From NCBI RefSeq assembly GCF_014647915.1, contig NZ_BMQC01000011.1, positions 80,662 to 144,661 of the forward strand: a DNA stretch of 64,000 nucleotides. The letters run 5' to 3'. Position numbers and translations under genes: made by a program. The notes beneath the pieces were generated by a model, which ran no database searches, was not told where the DNA came from, and saw nothing but the letters and a program-made list of their open reading frames with translations. Source of the stretch: Pilimelia terevasa (GTDB lineage Bacteria; Actinomycetota; Actinomycetes; Mycobacteriales; Micromonosporaceae). Positions within the stretch are counted from its first letter, which is position 1. Each line of letters opens with the position of its first letter. This document shows positions 33,368 through 41,937 of the stretch, one piece after another.

Positions 33368-33430
33368 AAATGCCACCGGTGGCAGAGCGGTGGCAACAGT
33401 GGCAGAGCAGTGGCAGCGCGGTGGCAGCAA
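33368..33430. repeat. Iteron-like cluster C (TGGCA repeats)
   Basis: Six TGGCA units, five of them direct, occur at spacings of about 9-11 bases (GGTGGCAGAGCGGTGGCA and continuing) just past the replication-relaxation stop. They share the core and spacing with clusters A and B, implying one common DNA-binding protein. Confidence 0.65.
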
Positions 33431-33874
33431 CCGCCGCCGCACCCGAGTTTGCCCAGGTCACACGGGCTTTCGCTGGGTGCGGCGGCGGGGTTGCGTTGCC
33501 ACCGGCCATGTGTACCGTCCAAGGCCACACACAAACTCCACACGCACCACCCAGGCTGGTCCCACCCCGGACTCCCGCCGCGCGACACGGCATCGAACAC
33601 ACCCACCCGCTCACCTGAGCCGGTCGGCCCGACGCCCAGCGCAGCGAACCCGCAGGGTCGCACCAACCACCAGCACCACCCGGCACCACCGAGCACCACC
33701 CGCTCCACCCACTGCTCAATCTCGAGCAACCCCCGCGGCAATTAATGCCGCGTCACGGGCGCTCGCCCGATCTCGCCGACACGGCGCTACCGAACAGCCG
33801 AACCGCACGATGCGGTCCGGCCGCCTTCGCGCGCCCGGCATCGGGCGCGCTCTCGTGAAGGGAACCGATCACCG
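33431..33874. other. Non-coding stretch, possible oriT region
   Basis: About 440 bases after cluster C contain no convincing gene. The sequence is C-rich with repeated CACC/CCACC stretches on the plus strand and strong strand asymmetry. Position directly after the replication-relaxation gene would suit an origin of transfer, but I see no nick-site motif I can identify. Confidence 0.3.
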
Positions 33875-34711
33875 ATGACCAGCACCGAGGCTGGTACGCC
33901 GCTTGGCCGCTACGGCAGCCGCGCCCGTGCCGCACTCGCCACCGATGCCACCGCGCGCCCGAGGGCCGCTTCGCCGTCGCCCCGTCCGGCAGCCTCGTCC
34001 GCGCCTGCCACCGCTGCCGGCGCAGCCATCCGGGTGCCGGCGACGGTCCGCACCATGATCGTCTGCCTGCCCGAGGACCTCCCGACCGCCGCGCTCGCCG
34101 ACGGCCGGGACCTGAGCCTGCTCGGGATCACCGCGACCGCGACCGCACTGTTCTGGACTGTGCCCACCGTGCGCGTGTGGCAGCGCGGTGACTTGATCGA
34201 CCGGCGGGCCGGCAAGCGCGGACCGCGCTGGTGCGCCGGCGGGCCGCTGCGGCTGCTGAACCTCGACGGGATGCGCCACGCCGCCGGGATCGCCGCCGCC
34301 GTCCGCCACCACACCTGGGCGGCCACCGTGCGCGGCACCCGCAACGCCGGCGCGTGGCCGGACTACCTGGGTCGGCACCTGCAGCACGGCGACCGGTACC
34401 CGCTCGCCGCCGCCCAGCGGGACTTCGAAGCCCAGCCCCGGATCCTGGCGATGCGCGCGCACAACGCCGCCCAACCCCACGCCCCGCAACTCGACCCGTA
34501 CGAGGTCGACGCCTACCAGACGGGGCACGCGGCCTACCAGCACCTGCACGCCGCCGCCGCGGTCTGCGGCGACGCGGTACGGGCCGCGGACTCCACGGCG
34601 CTGCGCCCGGCCAGCGGCGAACTGACCGACCGGATCACCTACCTGGCCGCCGCCAACGCCCACCTCGCCCGGCTGCGGCCCGACGCCCGGCTGCTCGCCC
34701 TCACCGTCTGA
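33875..34711 (+). CDS. Hypothetical protein
   Basis: This 278-residue protein has a low-complexity Ala/Pro/Ser N-terminus and a globular rest (IRVPATVRTMIVCLPEDLPT, GITATATALFWTVPTVRVWQ, GPRWCAGGPLRLLNLDGM). It has two conserved-looking His patches (RHHTWAAT, GRHLQHGDRYP). I do not recognise a family. GAAGGGA precedes the ATG. It opens the cargo region of plus-strand small genes. Confidence 0.6.
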   Translation: MTSTEAGTPLGRYGSRARAALATDATARPRAASPSPRPAASSAPATAAGAAIRVPATVRTMIVCLPEDLPTAALADGRDLSLLGITATATALFWTVPTVRVWQRGDLIDRRAGKRGPRWCAGGPLRLLNLDGMRHAAGIAAAVRHHTWAATVRGTRNAGAWPDYLGRHLQHGDRYPLAAAQRDFEAQPRILAMRAHNAAQPHAPQLDPYEVDAYQTGHAAYQHLHAAAAVCGDAVRAADSTALRPASGELTDRITYLAAANAHLARLRPDARLLALTV

Positions 34712-34723
34712 GCCCGACCACGA

Positions 34724-34756
34724 ACGGCGCGGCACACCTCGCGGGTGCCGCGCCGT
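34724..34756 (+). promoter_or_regulatory. Hairpin upstream of a cargo gene
   Basis: A 12-bp perfect stem (34724-34735 with 34745-34756) lies 38 bases before the next ATG. It belongs to the recurring hairpin/Shine-Dalgarno/ORF pattern. Confidence 0.5.
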
Positions 34757-34793
34757 CGCGCATCCAACCAACCCACAGAACTGGAGAAACCTG

Positions 34794-35270
34794 ATGGCAC
34801 TGAGCTTCACCTTCGAGCTCGGCCGAGTGCTGGAGTTGGCCGAGCACGCGGTGGCCGCCTCGGCCCACGCCGACCCGATCGGCAACGAGCCTGCAGGCCC
34901 GGCCCTGCTGCTGGGCTGCAACGACGGCGTGTACCTGCTGTCCAATGGCGACCCCCAGGTCCCGCCGGCCGCGGACCAGCCACCGCACTCGACGCTCCTG
35001 GCCGCGTCCAGCAACGAGGCCCCACCTATGTCCACCCCCGGTGTGTACCCGGCTGGCGGTGGATTGTCCGGCCTGTACCCCAGCCTGGAGGCCGCCGCAG
35101 CGGCCGGCGCCGTCCACCTGGACCTCCGAATCTCACCGCTGCCTCTGCTCACCGCGGACGGCGGACCGCTGCTGGAAACGCTGCGCGGCGGCGCCGCGGC
35201 CGAGCACCGCCGGGTGCGGATGACCTTCGATCGCGGCGGCGATAACCCGCCAACCATCACCACCGAGTAA
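34794..35270 (+). CDS. Small protein resembling DUF3085
   Basis: This 158-residue protein starts MALSFTFELGRVLELAEHAV and contains PALLLGCNDGVYLLSNGDPQ. This LxF-V-L-HA...GVYLxSNG pattern I associate with DUF3085 proteins, often found on plasmids; function unknown. The remainder is Pro/Ala rich. The ATG follows GGAG at a suitable distance. Confidence 0.55.
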   Translation: MALSFTFELGRVLELAEHAVAASAHADPIGNEPAGPALLLGCNDGVYLLSNGDPQVPPAADQPPHSTLLAASSNEAPPMSTPGVYPAGGGLSGLYPSLEAAAAAGAVHLDLRISPLPLLTADGGPLLETLRGGAAAEHRRVRMTFDRGGDNPPTITTE

Positions 35271-35656
35271 CCACCACCGAGCCCAGCCGGGGGTCGCCGC
35301 CCGCCCCCGGCTGTTCGGAAGCCCAGCCCGGCAAGGCGACGGAACGCGAACCGCATGACACCGCCGCACCAGGAAGCCCGCGGCATCCGATGCCGCCCGC
35401 CACCTCCATGGCGCCGCGACGCAAGTCGGCCGCTGCAGCACTCGAAGCCCCGAGTCCGGTGTCGTGCGGCGCTTCATGGCGGTGCCCACATGCCGGGGCG
35501 CCGACCCGTGCCCGGCCACGAAGCCGCCGGGTCTCGCCCTGTTCCTCTTCCGCTCCCCAGCGAGCTGCCCACGGGCGCCCCGCTGGCGACCTGATCGATC
35601 TGGCGAACGAAGCGTGGATCAGTCCCACGCCCAACGAGAAGGGAAACCCAACCACC
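35271..35656. other. Intergenic stretch, no gene recognised
   Basis: About 385 bases between two plus-strand cargo genes. Several frames are open but none has a Shine-Dalgarno, a natural start or protein-like composition. A promoter for the winged-helix gene may lie here, but no clear motif was found. Confidence 0.4.
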
Positions 35657-36493
35657 GTGTCACCAACACAAACCGAGCCGATGACCACCGAGCAAAAGGT
35701 CGTCCACGCCATGTGGACGGACCTGAACCGGGCCGCCACGGCCGCCGAGATCGCCGCTGCCGCGGGGCTCGGCTACTCCACCGTCACCCCGATCCTGCGC
35801 CGTCTCCACAAGCGCGGCGACGCGACCAAGGACGCCTCCGGCCGATGGGCGCTGGTCGAAGGCCGCCCCGTTTCCACCAGCGGCAACCTCCCCGAGCCGG
35901 ACTCCGACCTGACCGACCAAGCCGACGAGGAGGACAACGCCGAAGACGAGGACGCCCAGGAGCCCGACACCGCCGACAACCCCACCACCACCCCCGACCC
36001 CGACGCGGAGGCCGACACCGACGAGGACGCCGAGGACGCGGCGGATTCCGAGCCGGAAGGCGAGCAGACCACCGCGGCCACCGCACCTGCCGATACCACG
36101 GCGCCGGTGGCCGAGGACTCGCCTGCGGCAGCACCCGACGACGACCAGGTCGCGCCACCCGAGCCGCCGGAGGCCGCAGCCGACGGCGACGGCGACGGCG
36201 AGGACAGCAAGGGCGACGCGGACCCCGACGAGGCGGGCGGGCGCAAGCGCCGGTCACCGGCCAAGCCCAAGCGCGGCAAGGGAGTACTCCGCGAGGAGGT
36301 CCTGGCCATGCTGCGCGCCAACCCGGACCAGGCGTGGAAGGTGTCCGAGATTTGCCGGCTGGTCAACGACGCCGACGACGGCACCCACAACATCGCCTCA
36401 CCCGGCGCGGTGGCTAACGCGTTGGAGAAGCTCGCCGGCGAGGGCAGCGTCCGCCAGCTCGACGGCAAGCCGGTCACCTTCCAGGCCGAGTGA
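35657..36493 (+). CDS. Two-winged-helix protein with long acidic linker
   Basis: This 278-residue protein has a MarR-like winged helix at each end. The N-terminal one is EQKVVHAMWTDLNRAATAAE to GYSTVTPILRRLHKRGDA; the C-terminal one is REEVLAMLRANPDQAWKVSE to GAVANALEKLAGEGSV. They are joined by about 130 Asp/Glu/Pro/Ala-rich residues (for example DQADEEDNAEDEDAQEPD) and a basic patch (GRKRRSPAKPKRGKG). It could bridge two DNA sites or mimic DNA through its acidic linker. The C-terminal domain resembles the N-terminus of the MoxR protein at 44.8 kb. The GTG start follows GAAGGG; an ATG at 35681 is possible. Confidence 0.68.
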   Translation: MSPTQTEPMTTEQKVVHAMWTDLNRAATAAEIAAAAGLGYSTVTPILRRLHKRGDATKDASGRWALVEGRPVSTSGNLPEPDSDLTDQADEEDNAEDEDAQEPDTADNPTTTPDPDAEADTDEDAEDAADSEPEGEQTTAATAPADTTAPVAEDSPAAAPDDDQVAPPEPPEAAADGDGDGEDSKGDADPDEAGGRKRRSPAKPKRGKGVLREEVLAMLRANPDQAWKVSEICRLVNDADDGTHNIASPGAVANALEKLAGEGSVRQLDGKPVTFQAE

Positions 36494-36534
36494 CCCGCGC
36501 CCCCCGGCGCACCCCTCTTCCGAAGGTCTTCAGC

Positions 36535-36576
36535 CCGGGTCGGCCGTACAGCTTGGTCGCATCACGGCCGACCCGG
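36535..36576 (+). promoter_or_regulatory. Hairpin upstream of the GGDEF gene
   Basis: A 13-bp perfect stem (36535-36547 with 36564-36576) ends 30 bases before the GTG start, in the recurring pattern. Confidence 0.5.
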
Positions 36577-36605
36577 TGCTCCTTAACAGACAAGGAGCCC
36601 GACAA

Positions 36606-37292
36606 GTGTCCATCACAGCGCAAGTACTCACCAGCCTCGGCATCCTGCTGCTCGGCGTCATCGCCATGACCCCCGGCGTGTGGAGCATGCACCGGCGCGC
36701 CGCCTACTGGCGCGCGCAGGCATTGACCGACCCGCTCACCGAACTGCCCAACCGGCGGGCGCTGACCGCGCACCTGCGGCAGCGCCACGAAGACCGGGCG
36801 CCGACCGCGATCCTGCTGCTGGACGTCGATGGCCTCAAGGCCGTCAACACCGGCTACGGGCACGGCGCCGGCGACGCTCTGCTGCAGGCGCTCGCCGCGC
36901 GGCTGCAACACCTCGGCCCAGTGCCTGTGGATCTGGCGGCGCGGCTGGGCGGCGACGAGTTCGCCGTCGTGGTCCACACCGGCGACCCGCGCCAGGCACA
37001 CCGGGTCGCCGAGGCCGTGCACGCCGCCGTCACCGGCACGCCCGTGTCCCTGGGCACCGATCTGTGGGTCGACCTCGGTCTGTCGATCGGGGTGGCCGTC
37101 GGCACGGCCTACTCCCACCCGCCGTTGCTGCTGCACCAGGCCGACCTGGCCATGTATGAGGCCAAGGCGGCAGGGGGCGGGGTGCACCTGCACGGCCCGG
37201 CCGCGGTACCGACGACCTGCGTGGACCGGCGTCCGCTGGTGCGGCCCCGCGACCGCCACCGGCCCGCCGAACGAGGGGGCCGGCGGTGGTGA
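36606..37292 (+). CDS. GGDEF-domain protein (diguanylate cyclase-like)
   Basis: This 228-residue protein has one N-terminal membrane helix (VLTSLGILLLGVIAMTPGVW) and a GGDEF domain: DPLTELPNRRAL, ILLLDVDGLKAVN, an intact RLGGDEFAVVV active site (about residues 112-122) and LLLHQADLAMYEAKAAGG. The catalytic residues for c-di-GMP synthesis from GTP appear present. The usual RxxD inhibitory site before GGDEF is replaced by PVPVD, so product inhibition is probably absent. AAGGAG precedes the GTG. It overlaps the next gene by 7 bases. A nucleotide-signalling enzyme carried on a mobile element could influence host development. Confidence 0.85.
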   Translation: MSITAQVLTSLGILLLGVIAMTPGVWSMHRRAAYWRAQALTDPLTELPNRRALTAHLRQRHEDRAPTAILLLDVDGLKAVNTGYGHGAGDALLQALAARLQHLGPVPVDLAARLGGDEFAVVVHTGDPRQAHRVAEAVHAAVTGTPVSLGTDLWVDLGLSIGVAVGTAYSHPPLLLHQADLAMYEAKAAGGGVHLHGPAAVPTTCVDRRPLVRPRDRHRPAERGGRRW

Positions 37293-37735
37293 TCATCGGC
37301 GCTGAGCAGCGGTCGCTGTGGACCGAACTGCTCCGGCGGGTCTGGCGCGCCACCCACGACGGGGCGGACCCGGACCCGCATTGGCTGGCCGACACCGCCA
37401 AGACGCTGGCCGCCGCCACCCAGACAACAGTCGGCCGGGAACGGGAGCAGGCGCTGTTCGCCGAACTTCGCCAGCTGCGCGAGCAAGGGCGCATCGACCT
37501 GGACACGGCCACCGCCGTGCAGCGCGCCTTCGAGGCGCTGACGGTACCGGTCGGAGGGCTGGTCGAAGCCCACGCGCGCGTGCGCCTCGGCGTGGTCGGC
37601 CGCGACCGGGAAGCCGCCATCGACGCGGCCCAGGACGTGCTGCGCGAGGTCCTCGGCGCCGACGCCTGCGAACTGCTGTCCCTGCGCATCCGCTGCGCCT
37701 CGCCAGCCGGCCACGCCGGGCCACCTCCAACCTGA
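37286..37735 (+). CDS. Hypothetical protein coupled to the GGDEF gene
   Basis: This 149-residue, mostly helical protein (LLRRVWRATHDG, REREQALFAELRQLREQGR, DREAAIDAAQDVLREVLG) has no family I recognise. Its GTG start overlaps the GGDEF gene by 7 bases, so it is probably co-translated and may be a partner or regulator of that enzyme. Confidence 0.6.
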   Translation: MVIIGAEQRSLWTELLRRVWRATHDGADPDPHWLADTAKTLAAATQTTVGREREQALFAELRQLREQGRIDLDTATAVQRAFEALTVPVGGLVEAHARVRLGVVGRDREAAIDAAQDVLREVLGADACELLSLRIRCASPAGHAGPPPT

Positions 37736-37808
37736 CCCGGCCCACGTGCCACCACCAATCCCCGGCCGGTTCACGGCCAGCCACTCAACAAATCAGGAGG
37801 CCCACGCA

Positions 37809-38342
37809 ATGGGTGAACGAATCATGATCGGCGTCGCCGAGCCCGGCGGCGCATTCACCGCCGAGTACCGGCAGTGGGGCGAAGGACCCGAGAAAACGGT
37901 CCCGCAGCTGCGCCGGCAACTGCAGGAGCAATTCGGCGGGGACGCCGCGGCGATGTACCGGCGGGAGGAGAACTCCGAATGGCCGCTCGAGCGAGGCAAC
38001 ATCCGCGCGAGCGCTGACCCGAACTACGTATTCCTGTACCTCATCCACGTGCCCGCCACCGCCGTTGAGGTGTACACCCCAAACCCGCTCGACCGGCGCG
38101 GCACAACGTTCGAATGGATACTGCACAGCCGCTACCGCCTGACCGCCAGCGACGACGACATGTTCGCACTGGACGGCGAAACCGTGCGCTGCACGAACTG
38201 CGACAGCGTCGAGGTCGACTTCGTAACCACCTCGCCGTCCACCACCGGCCTCGGTGAAGACACCGCTATCCGCTGCCGCAACTGCGCAGCCACCGAGACA
38301 ACCACCTCGGCCTTCACCATCGGCCGACGCCCCCCGATCTGA
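37809..38342 (+). CDS. Hypothetical protein with C-terminal zinc ribbon
   Basis: This 177-residue protein has an N-terminal mixed domain (IMIGVAEPGGAFTAEYRQWG, LYLIHVPATAVEVYTP) and a C-terminal CTNC...CRNC pair that would form a zinc ribbon (about residues 138-165). AGGAGG lies nine bases before the ATG. Function unknown. Confidence 0.62.
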   Translation: MGERIMIGVAEPGGAFTAEYRQWGEGPEKTVPQLRRQLQEQFGGDAAAMYRREENSEWPLERGNIRASADPNYVFLYLIHVPATAVEVYTPNPLDRRGTTFEWILHSRYRLTASDDDMFALDGETVRCTNCDSVEVDFVTTSPSTTGLGEDTAIRCRNCAATETTTSAFTIGRRPPI

Positions 38343-38365
38343 CCCTCGCAACACGCCAAGGAATC

Positions 38366-38409
38366 CGGCCGGTCGCCCCACCACGCAGTTCGCGGTGGAC
38401 GACCGGCCG
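38366..38409 (+). promoter_or_regulatory. Hairpin upstream of a cargo gene
   Basis: A 10-bp perfect stem (CGGCCGGTCG 38366-38375 with 38400-38409) lies 38 bases before the next ATG. Same pattern as the other cargo genes. Confidence 0.45.
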
Positions 38410-38446
38410 CTTCATGGCATCCCAAATTTCCGATGAGGAGAAGTTC

Positions 38447-39340
38447 ATGTCCACGCATTCCTTCACCGCCGGCGACTATGCCGTCCTTGACCGCAGCGTC
38501 TCCGACAGCCTCGGCGAGGTCTACGAGATCACAGGCGTCGCCGCCGGGCTGCTCACTGGCAGGCCGATCGGCGGCGGCATCGAACTCGACGCCCAGGTCC
38601 ACCTGTGGCAGCCCGCCGACCCGGCCCTGGTCGCCGACGCCCAGCGCATGGCCGCCGGCGGCTTCGCCAACGGCGACCTGGTCGTGCTCGCCCCGTACTA
38701 CACACGCCGCACCACCGCCGGTGTCGTCTACCGCGTCAACGAGATCGACGGCGGCAAGAAGTCCGTCCGAGCCACGTCCGTCGTCGGCGGGCGAGTAATC
38801 AGAGCCGACTTCGACGGCTGGCGGCTCGCCCCGGCCGACCTGGCAGCCGCCGCTCTGGCCAAGGCCAGCGCCAGCGGCGCCGACCCGGCTGCCGTGGTGG
38901 AGGGCGCGGTGGTCACCATCGCCGGCCGCGGCTGGAAGCAGCCCGCCGGGCAACTGTTCGTGGTGACCCGCCGCGCCGGCGACGAGAAGGTCCGCGTCGC
39001 GCGCCTCGGCGGCGACGGTGGGCGGTACTGGCCGAGTGTCCCCCTGGCCTTCGTGACCGTGGTGGCCCCGCCGGCCGCGCTGGTGGTCGGCGCGACGGTG
39101 TGGGTCATGCACTACTACCAGCGTCCGGAGGTTCCCGAGCAGACGCTGCACGCGAGCGCGGACTCCGCGTACGCGGCGATGGCCAAGATCGCCCGTGACC
39201 GGTGGGCGAAGGCCGGCACCGAATGTCCGGAGTTGGCGGCGCAGCCGCCTGCCGACCCGCAGGAGCTGATCCAGGCGTACTTCGGCCGGACCAACGCCGA
39301 CGACTTCGCCCACGTCGAGGAACAGACAGTCAGCGCCTGA
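38447..39340 (+). CDS. Hypothetical protein with SH3-like segments
   Basis: This 297-residue protein shows repeated short beta-rich units (GDYAVLDRSVSDSLGEVYEI, NGDLVVLAPYYTRRTTAGVV, VEGAVVTIAGRGWKQPAGQL), suggesting three SH3-like barrels, and a helical C-terminus. A hydrophobic stretch (VPLAFVTVVAPPAALVVGAT) could be a membrane segment or part of a barrel. I recognise no family. GAGGAG precedes the ATG. Confidence 0.6.
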   Translation: MSTHSFTAGDYAVLDRSVSDSLGEVYEITGVAAGLLTGRPIGGGIELDAQVHLWQPADPALVADAQRMAAGGFANGDLVVLAPYYTRRTTAGVVYRVNEIDGGKKSVRATSVVGGRVIRADFDGWRLAPADLAAAALAKASASGADPAAVVEGAVVTIAGRGWKQPAGQLFVVTRRAGDEKVRVARLGGDGGRYWPSVPLAFVTVVAPPAALVVGATVWVMHYYQRPEVPEQTLHASADSAYAAMAKIARDRWAKAGTECPELAAQPPADPQELIQAYFGRTNADDFAHVEEQTVSA

Positions 39341-39355
39341 CCTACAACCCGAATT

Positions 39356-39403
39356 GGTGGGGCCGTGACGCGAAGCCCGATGCGGGCCGCGTCCGGCCCC
39401 ACC
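39356..39403 (+). promoter_or_regulatory. Hairpin upstream of the M23 gene
   Basis: A 9-bp perfect stem (GGTGGGGCC 39356-39364 with 39395-39403) lies 34 bases before the start codon. Recurring pattern. Confidence 0.45.
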
Positions 39404-39437
39404 TTCATTTCCCCGTCTCTGGAAGGGAGGTCTACCC

Positions 39438-40466
39438 GTGGCGATCAAGCACACGCTCGTCACGGCCGTTGCGGTGGTCGCCGCCCTGGCGTTGATCGGC
39501 GCCGGACTCACCGGCGCGGGCTTCGGCATCAGCGGCGACACCGGCGTCTGCGTCCCAGCACCGACTGCAGGGGCACCGTCAGCACCTGCTTCGAGTGGGT
39601 TGGACGACGAGCAGACCGGTAACGCCACCACGATCGCCGCCACCGGCGCCCGCCTCGGCGTACCCCAGCGCGGGTGGGTCATCGCCGTGGCCACCGCTAT
39701 GCAGGAGTCCGCGCTGCGGAACCTGGCCGGCGGGGACCGGGACTCGGTCGGGCTGTTCCAGCAGCGCCCCAGCATGGGATGGGGTACCGCCGCCCAGCTG
39801 CGCGACCCCCGGTACGCGGCCACCGCCTTCTACCAGCGGCTGGTCAAGGTGGCCGGCTGGGAGCAGATGCCGCTGACCGTCGCCGCGCAGGCGGTCCAAC
39901 GCTCTGCCTACCCGGATGCCTACGCCAAGCACGAGAGCGCCGCGACCGCCCTGGTCAACACGATCGCCGCAGGTGCGATGGTGCCCGTGTGCCCGCCGGT
40001 CGGCGCGCAGGGCTGGGTCGCACCGGTGACCGCACCGGTGGTGTCCGGGTTCCGGACCGCCGACAGGCCCGGACATCAGGGTGTTGACCTGGGCGCGGCC
40101 CGGGGCACGCTCATCCGCGCCGCCGCCGCCGGCCGGGTCGTGCAGGCGGTCTGCAACGTCAGCCCACCTGAGCATGGCTGCGACCAGGACGGCTCGCCGG
40201 CGGTTGGCGGGTGCGGCTGGTACGCCGACCTTGACCACGGCGCTGGGGTGATCACCCGCTACTGCCACATGGCCGCCCGCCCTCTGGTCCACATAGGCCA
40301 GCATGTTCCCGCCGGCGCGCCGCTCGGGCACGTCGGCTCCTCGGGCAACTCCTCCGGCCCACACCTGCACTTCGAAGTGCACCTGCGCGGCGACGCCGGC
40401 CCCTCCGGGGCGGTCCCGCCCCTCGAGTGGATGGCCGCCCACGGCGCTCCTCTCGGGCAAACGTGA
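39438..40466 (+). CDS. Secreted M23 peptidoglycan endopeptidase
   Basis: This 342-residue protein has an N-terminal signal/anchor (LVTAVAVVAALALIGAGLTG). It continues with a goose-lysozyme-like or M23-associated helical domain (AVATAMQESALRNLAGGDRD, GLFQQRPSMGWGT) and an M23 zinc endopeptidase domain. Zinc ligands are His/Asp in HQGVDLG (about residue 212) and HxH in PHLHFEV (about 307). It would open the cell wall during transfer, the usual job of such enzymes near type IV secretion genes. GGAAGGGAGG precedes the start. The region from about 39.69 kb is tandemly duplicated downstream. Confidence 0.88.
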   Translation: MAIKHTLVTAVAVVAALALIGAGLTGAGFGISGDTGVCVPAPTAGAPSAPASSGLDDEQTGNATTIAATGARLGVPQRGWVIAVATAMQESALRNLAGGDRDSVGLFQQRPSMGWGTAAQLRDPRYAATAFYQRLVKVAGWEQMPLTVAAQAVQRSAYPDAYAKHESAATALVNTIAAGAMVPVCPPVGAQGWVAPVTAPVVSGFRTADRPGHQGVDLGAARGTLIRAAAAGRVVQAVCNVSPPEHGCDQDGSPAVGGCGWYADLDHGAGVITRYCHMAARPLVHIGQHVPAGAPLGHVGSSGNSSGPHLHFEVHLRGDAGPSGAVPPLEWMAAHGAPLGQT

Positions 40467-41334
40467 GGTTCGGCGGCGCCACCCAAACGTCCGGCGACCC
40501 GTCCTCCGGGACGGCGGGTGACGGCGATGCAGGAGTCCGGGCTACGGAACCTTCCCGGCGGGGACCGTGACTCGGTCGGCCTGTTCCAGCAGCGGCCGAG
40601 CCAGGGCTGGGGCACCGTCGCGCAACTGCGCGACCCGGCCTACGCGGCAACGAAGTTCTACCAACGGCTGGCCAAGGTTCCCGGGTGGGAGCGGATGTCA
40701 GTCACCGACGCTGCGCAGGCCGTGCAGCGCAGCGCTTACCCGAACGCCTACGCCAAACACGAACCGGCCGCCATCCGGCTCCTGACTGCCATCGGTACCG
40801 GCCTGCCGGCGTGCCCGCCGGTCAGCGCCAACGGGTGGGTAGCCCCCGTCAAAGCCGCGGTCGTGTCCGGGTTTCGCACCACAGACCGGCCCGACCACAA
40901 CGGCGTCGATCTGGGTGCGCCGCGCGCGACGACCATCCGCGCCGCCGCCGCTGGACGCGTCGTGCAGGCGGTGTGCAACGTGGTGCCCGCCTCGCACGGC
41001 TGCGACCGGGACGGCAACCCTGCCATCGGCGGGTGCGGCTGGTACGTCGACATCGACCACGGAGGCGGTGTCATTACCCGCTACTGCCACATGAGCCGGG
41101 AGCCTCGCGTCCACATCGGCGACCGCGTCACCGCCGGCCAGCCGTTAGGGCAGGTCGGCTCGTCCGGGAACTCTTCCGGCCCGCACGTGCACTTCGAGGT
41201 CCACCTACGCGGCGACGCCAGCCCCACTGGTGCGGTGCCGCCGCTGCCCTGGATGGCAGCCCACGGCGCAGCTATCGGCTGAACGTTCAGTTCGGCGGCG
41301 CCACCCAAACGTCCGGCGACCTGTCCTCCGGGAC
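39690..41334 (+). repeat. Tandem duplication of about 825 bp
   Basis: The stretch from about 39690 to 40512 is repeated, diverged, at 40513 to 41334. The period is 828 at the 5' end and 822 at the 3' end, both multiples of three. The 44 bases ending each unit (40469-40512 and 41291-41334) differ at a single position. Confidence 0.85.
40518..41282 (+). pseudogene. Duplicated M23 peptidase copy without signal peptide
   Basis: 254 residues closely match residues about 87-342 of the preceding protein, including intact zinc ligands (HNGVDLG and PHVHFEV). It lacks the signal peptide and has no Shine-Dalgarno at its GTG. It is in the same frame as copy 1, separated only by one TGA (40464-40466) and 17 sense codons. 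So it may be silent, or made by rare stop-codon read-through as a two-catalytic-domain protein. Conservation of the active site despite about 15 percent divergence suggests it was not dead for long. Confidence 0.65.
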
Positions 41335-41432
41335 CGGCGCCGGAATGCACAACACCAACCCTCATCCGCGGGTGCCTGTCACCTCGGCCGGGGTGTGGGG
41401 TGCCCTCCATCGAGCAAAGGAGAACATCTCCG

Positions 41433-41807
41433 ATGTCGAATCAGGTGGCCGGTGCGCCGATGGTGCGCTACCGCTACAACGTCCAGCAGATGCGCCGCTT
41501 CGCTGTCATCGCCTCCCGGGCGGCCGATGAGTGGGAGCTGGTCTGCGACCTGCTGTGGGCGATTTACACCCCGCTGCTGTCCCACAGCACCGTCCCCACA
41601 CCGCCGCAGGCGACCGAGACTGGCGAGGTGCCGCGGCTACTGATCCCAGCGGGGCAGGCTGCCGCCATCCGGCAACTGGCCTACGACCGGGCCGACGACT
41701 GGGCCAGCAGGGTTGAGGTCGCGTTGCGGCTGGTCAACCAGATGCCCCCCGAGTACCCAGACCCGGGCCAGCCCACCGGCAAGCGAGCTAGTGGTCCTCG
41801 GCGGTAG
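41433..41807 (+). CDS. Member 1 of a three-paralogue family of unknown function
   Basis: This 124-residue helical protein (VRYRYNVQQMRRFAVIASRA, LLWAIYTPLLSHSTV, IPAGQAAAIRQLAYDRADDW, MPPEYPDPG) aligns with the products at 42942 and 44285. Shared features are an opening VxYxxxE/Q, a WxxLxxxYxPLL segment, IPAGQ or IPLAQ, and a RADxW helix. AAAGGAG precedes the ATG. Function unknown. Confidence 0.62.
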   Translation: MSNQVAGAPMVRYRYNVQQMRRFAVIASRAADEWELVCDLLWAIYTPLLSHSTVPTPPQATETGEVPRLLIPAGQAAAIRQLAYDRADDWASRVEVALRLVNQMPPEYPDPGQPTGKRASGPRR

Positions 41808-41840
41808 CGCGACCGACGTCATCGAACTCCACCAAATGGC

Positions 41841-41889
41841 AAGCGATGCGCCCCGCACCTAGCCCCCTCCGGTTCGGGGCACATCGCTT
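41841..41889 (+). promoter_or_regulatory. Hairpin upstream of a cargo gene
   Basis: A 14-bp stem with one mismatch (41841-41854 with 41876-41889) lies 48 bases before the next ATG. Confidence 0.4.
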
Positions 41890-41937
41890 CCCAACCCATG
41901 CCCAACGCGCCACACACGACCGAAAAGGGGAACTGTC

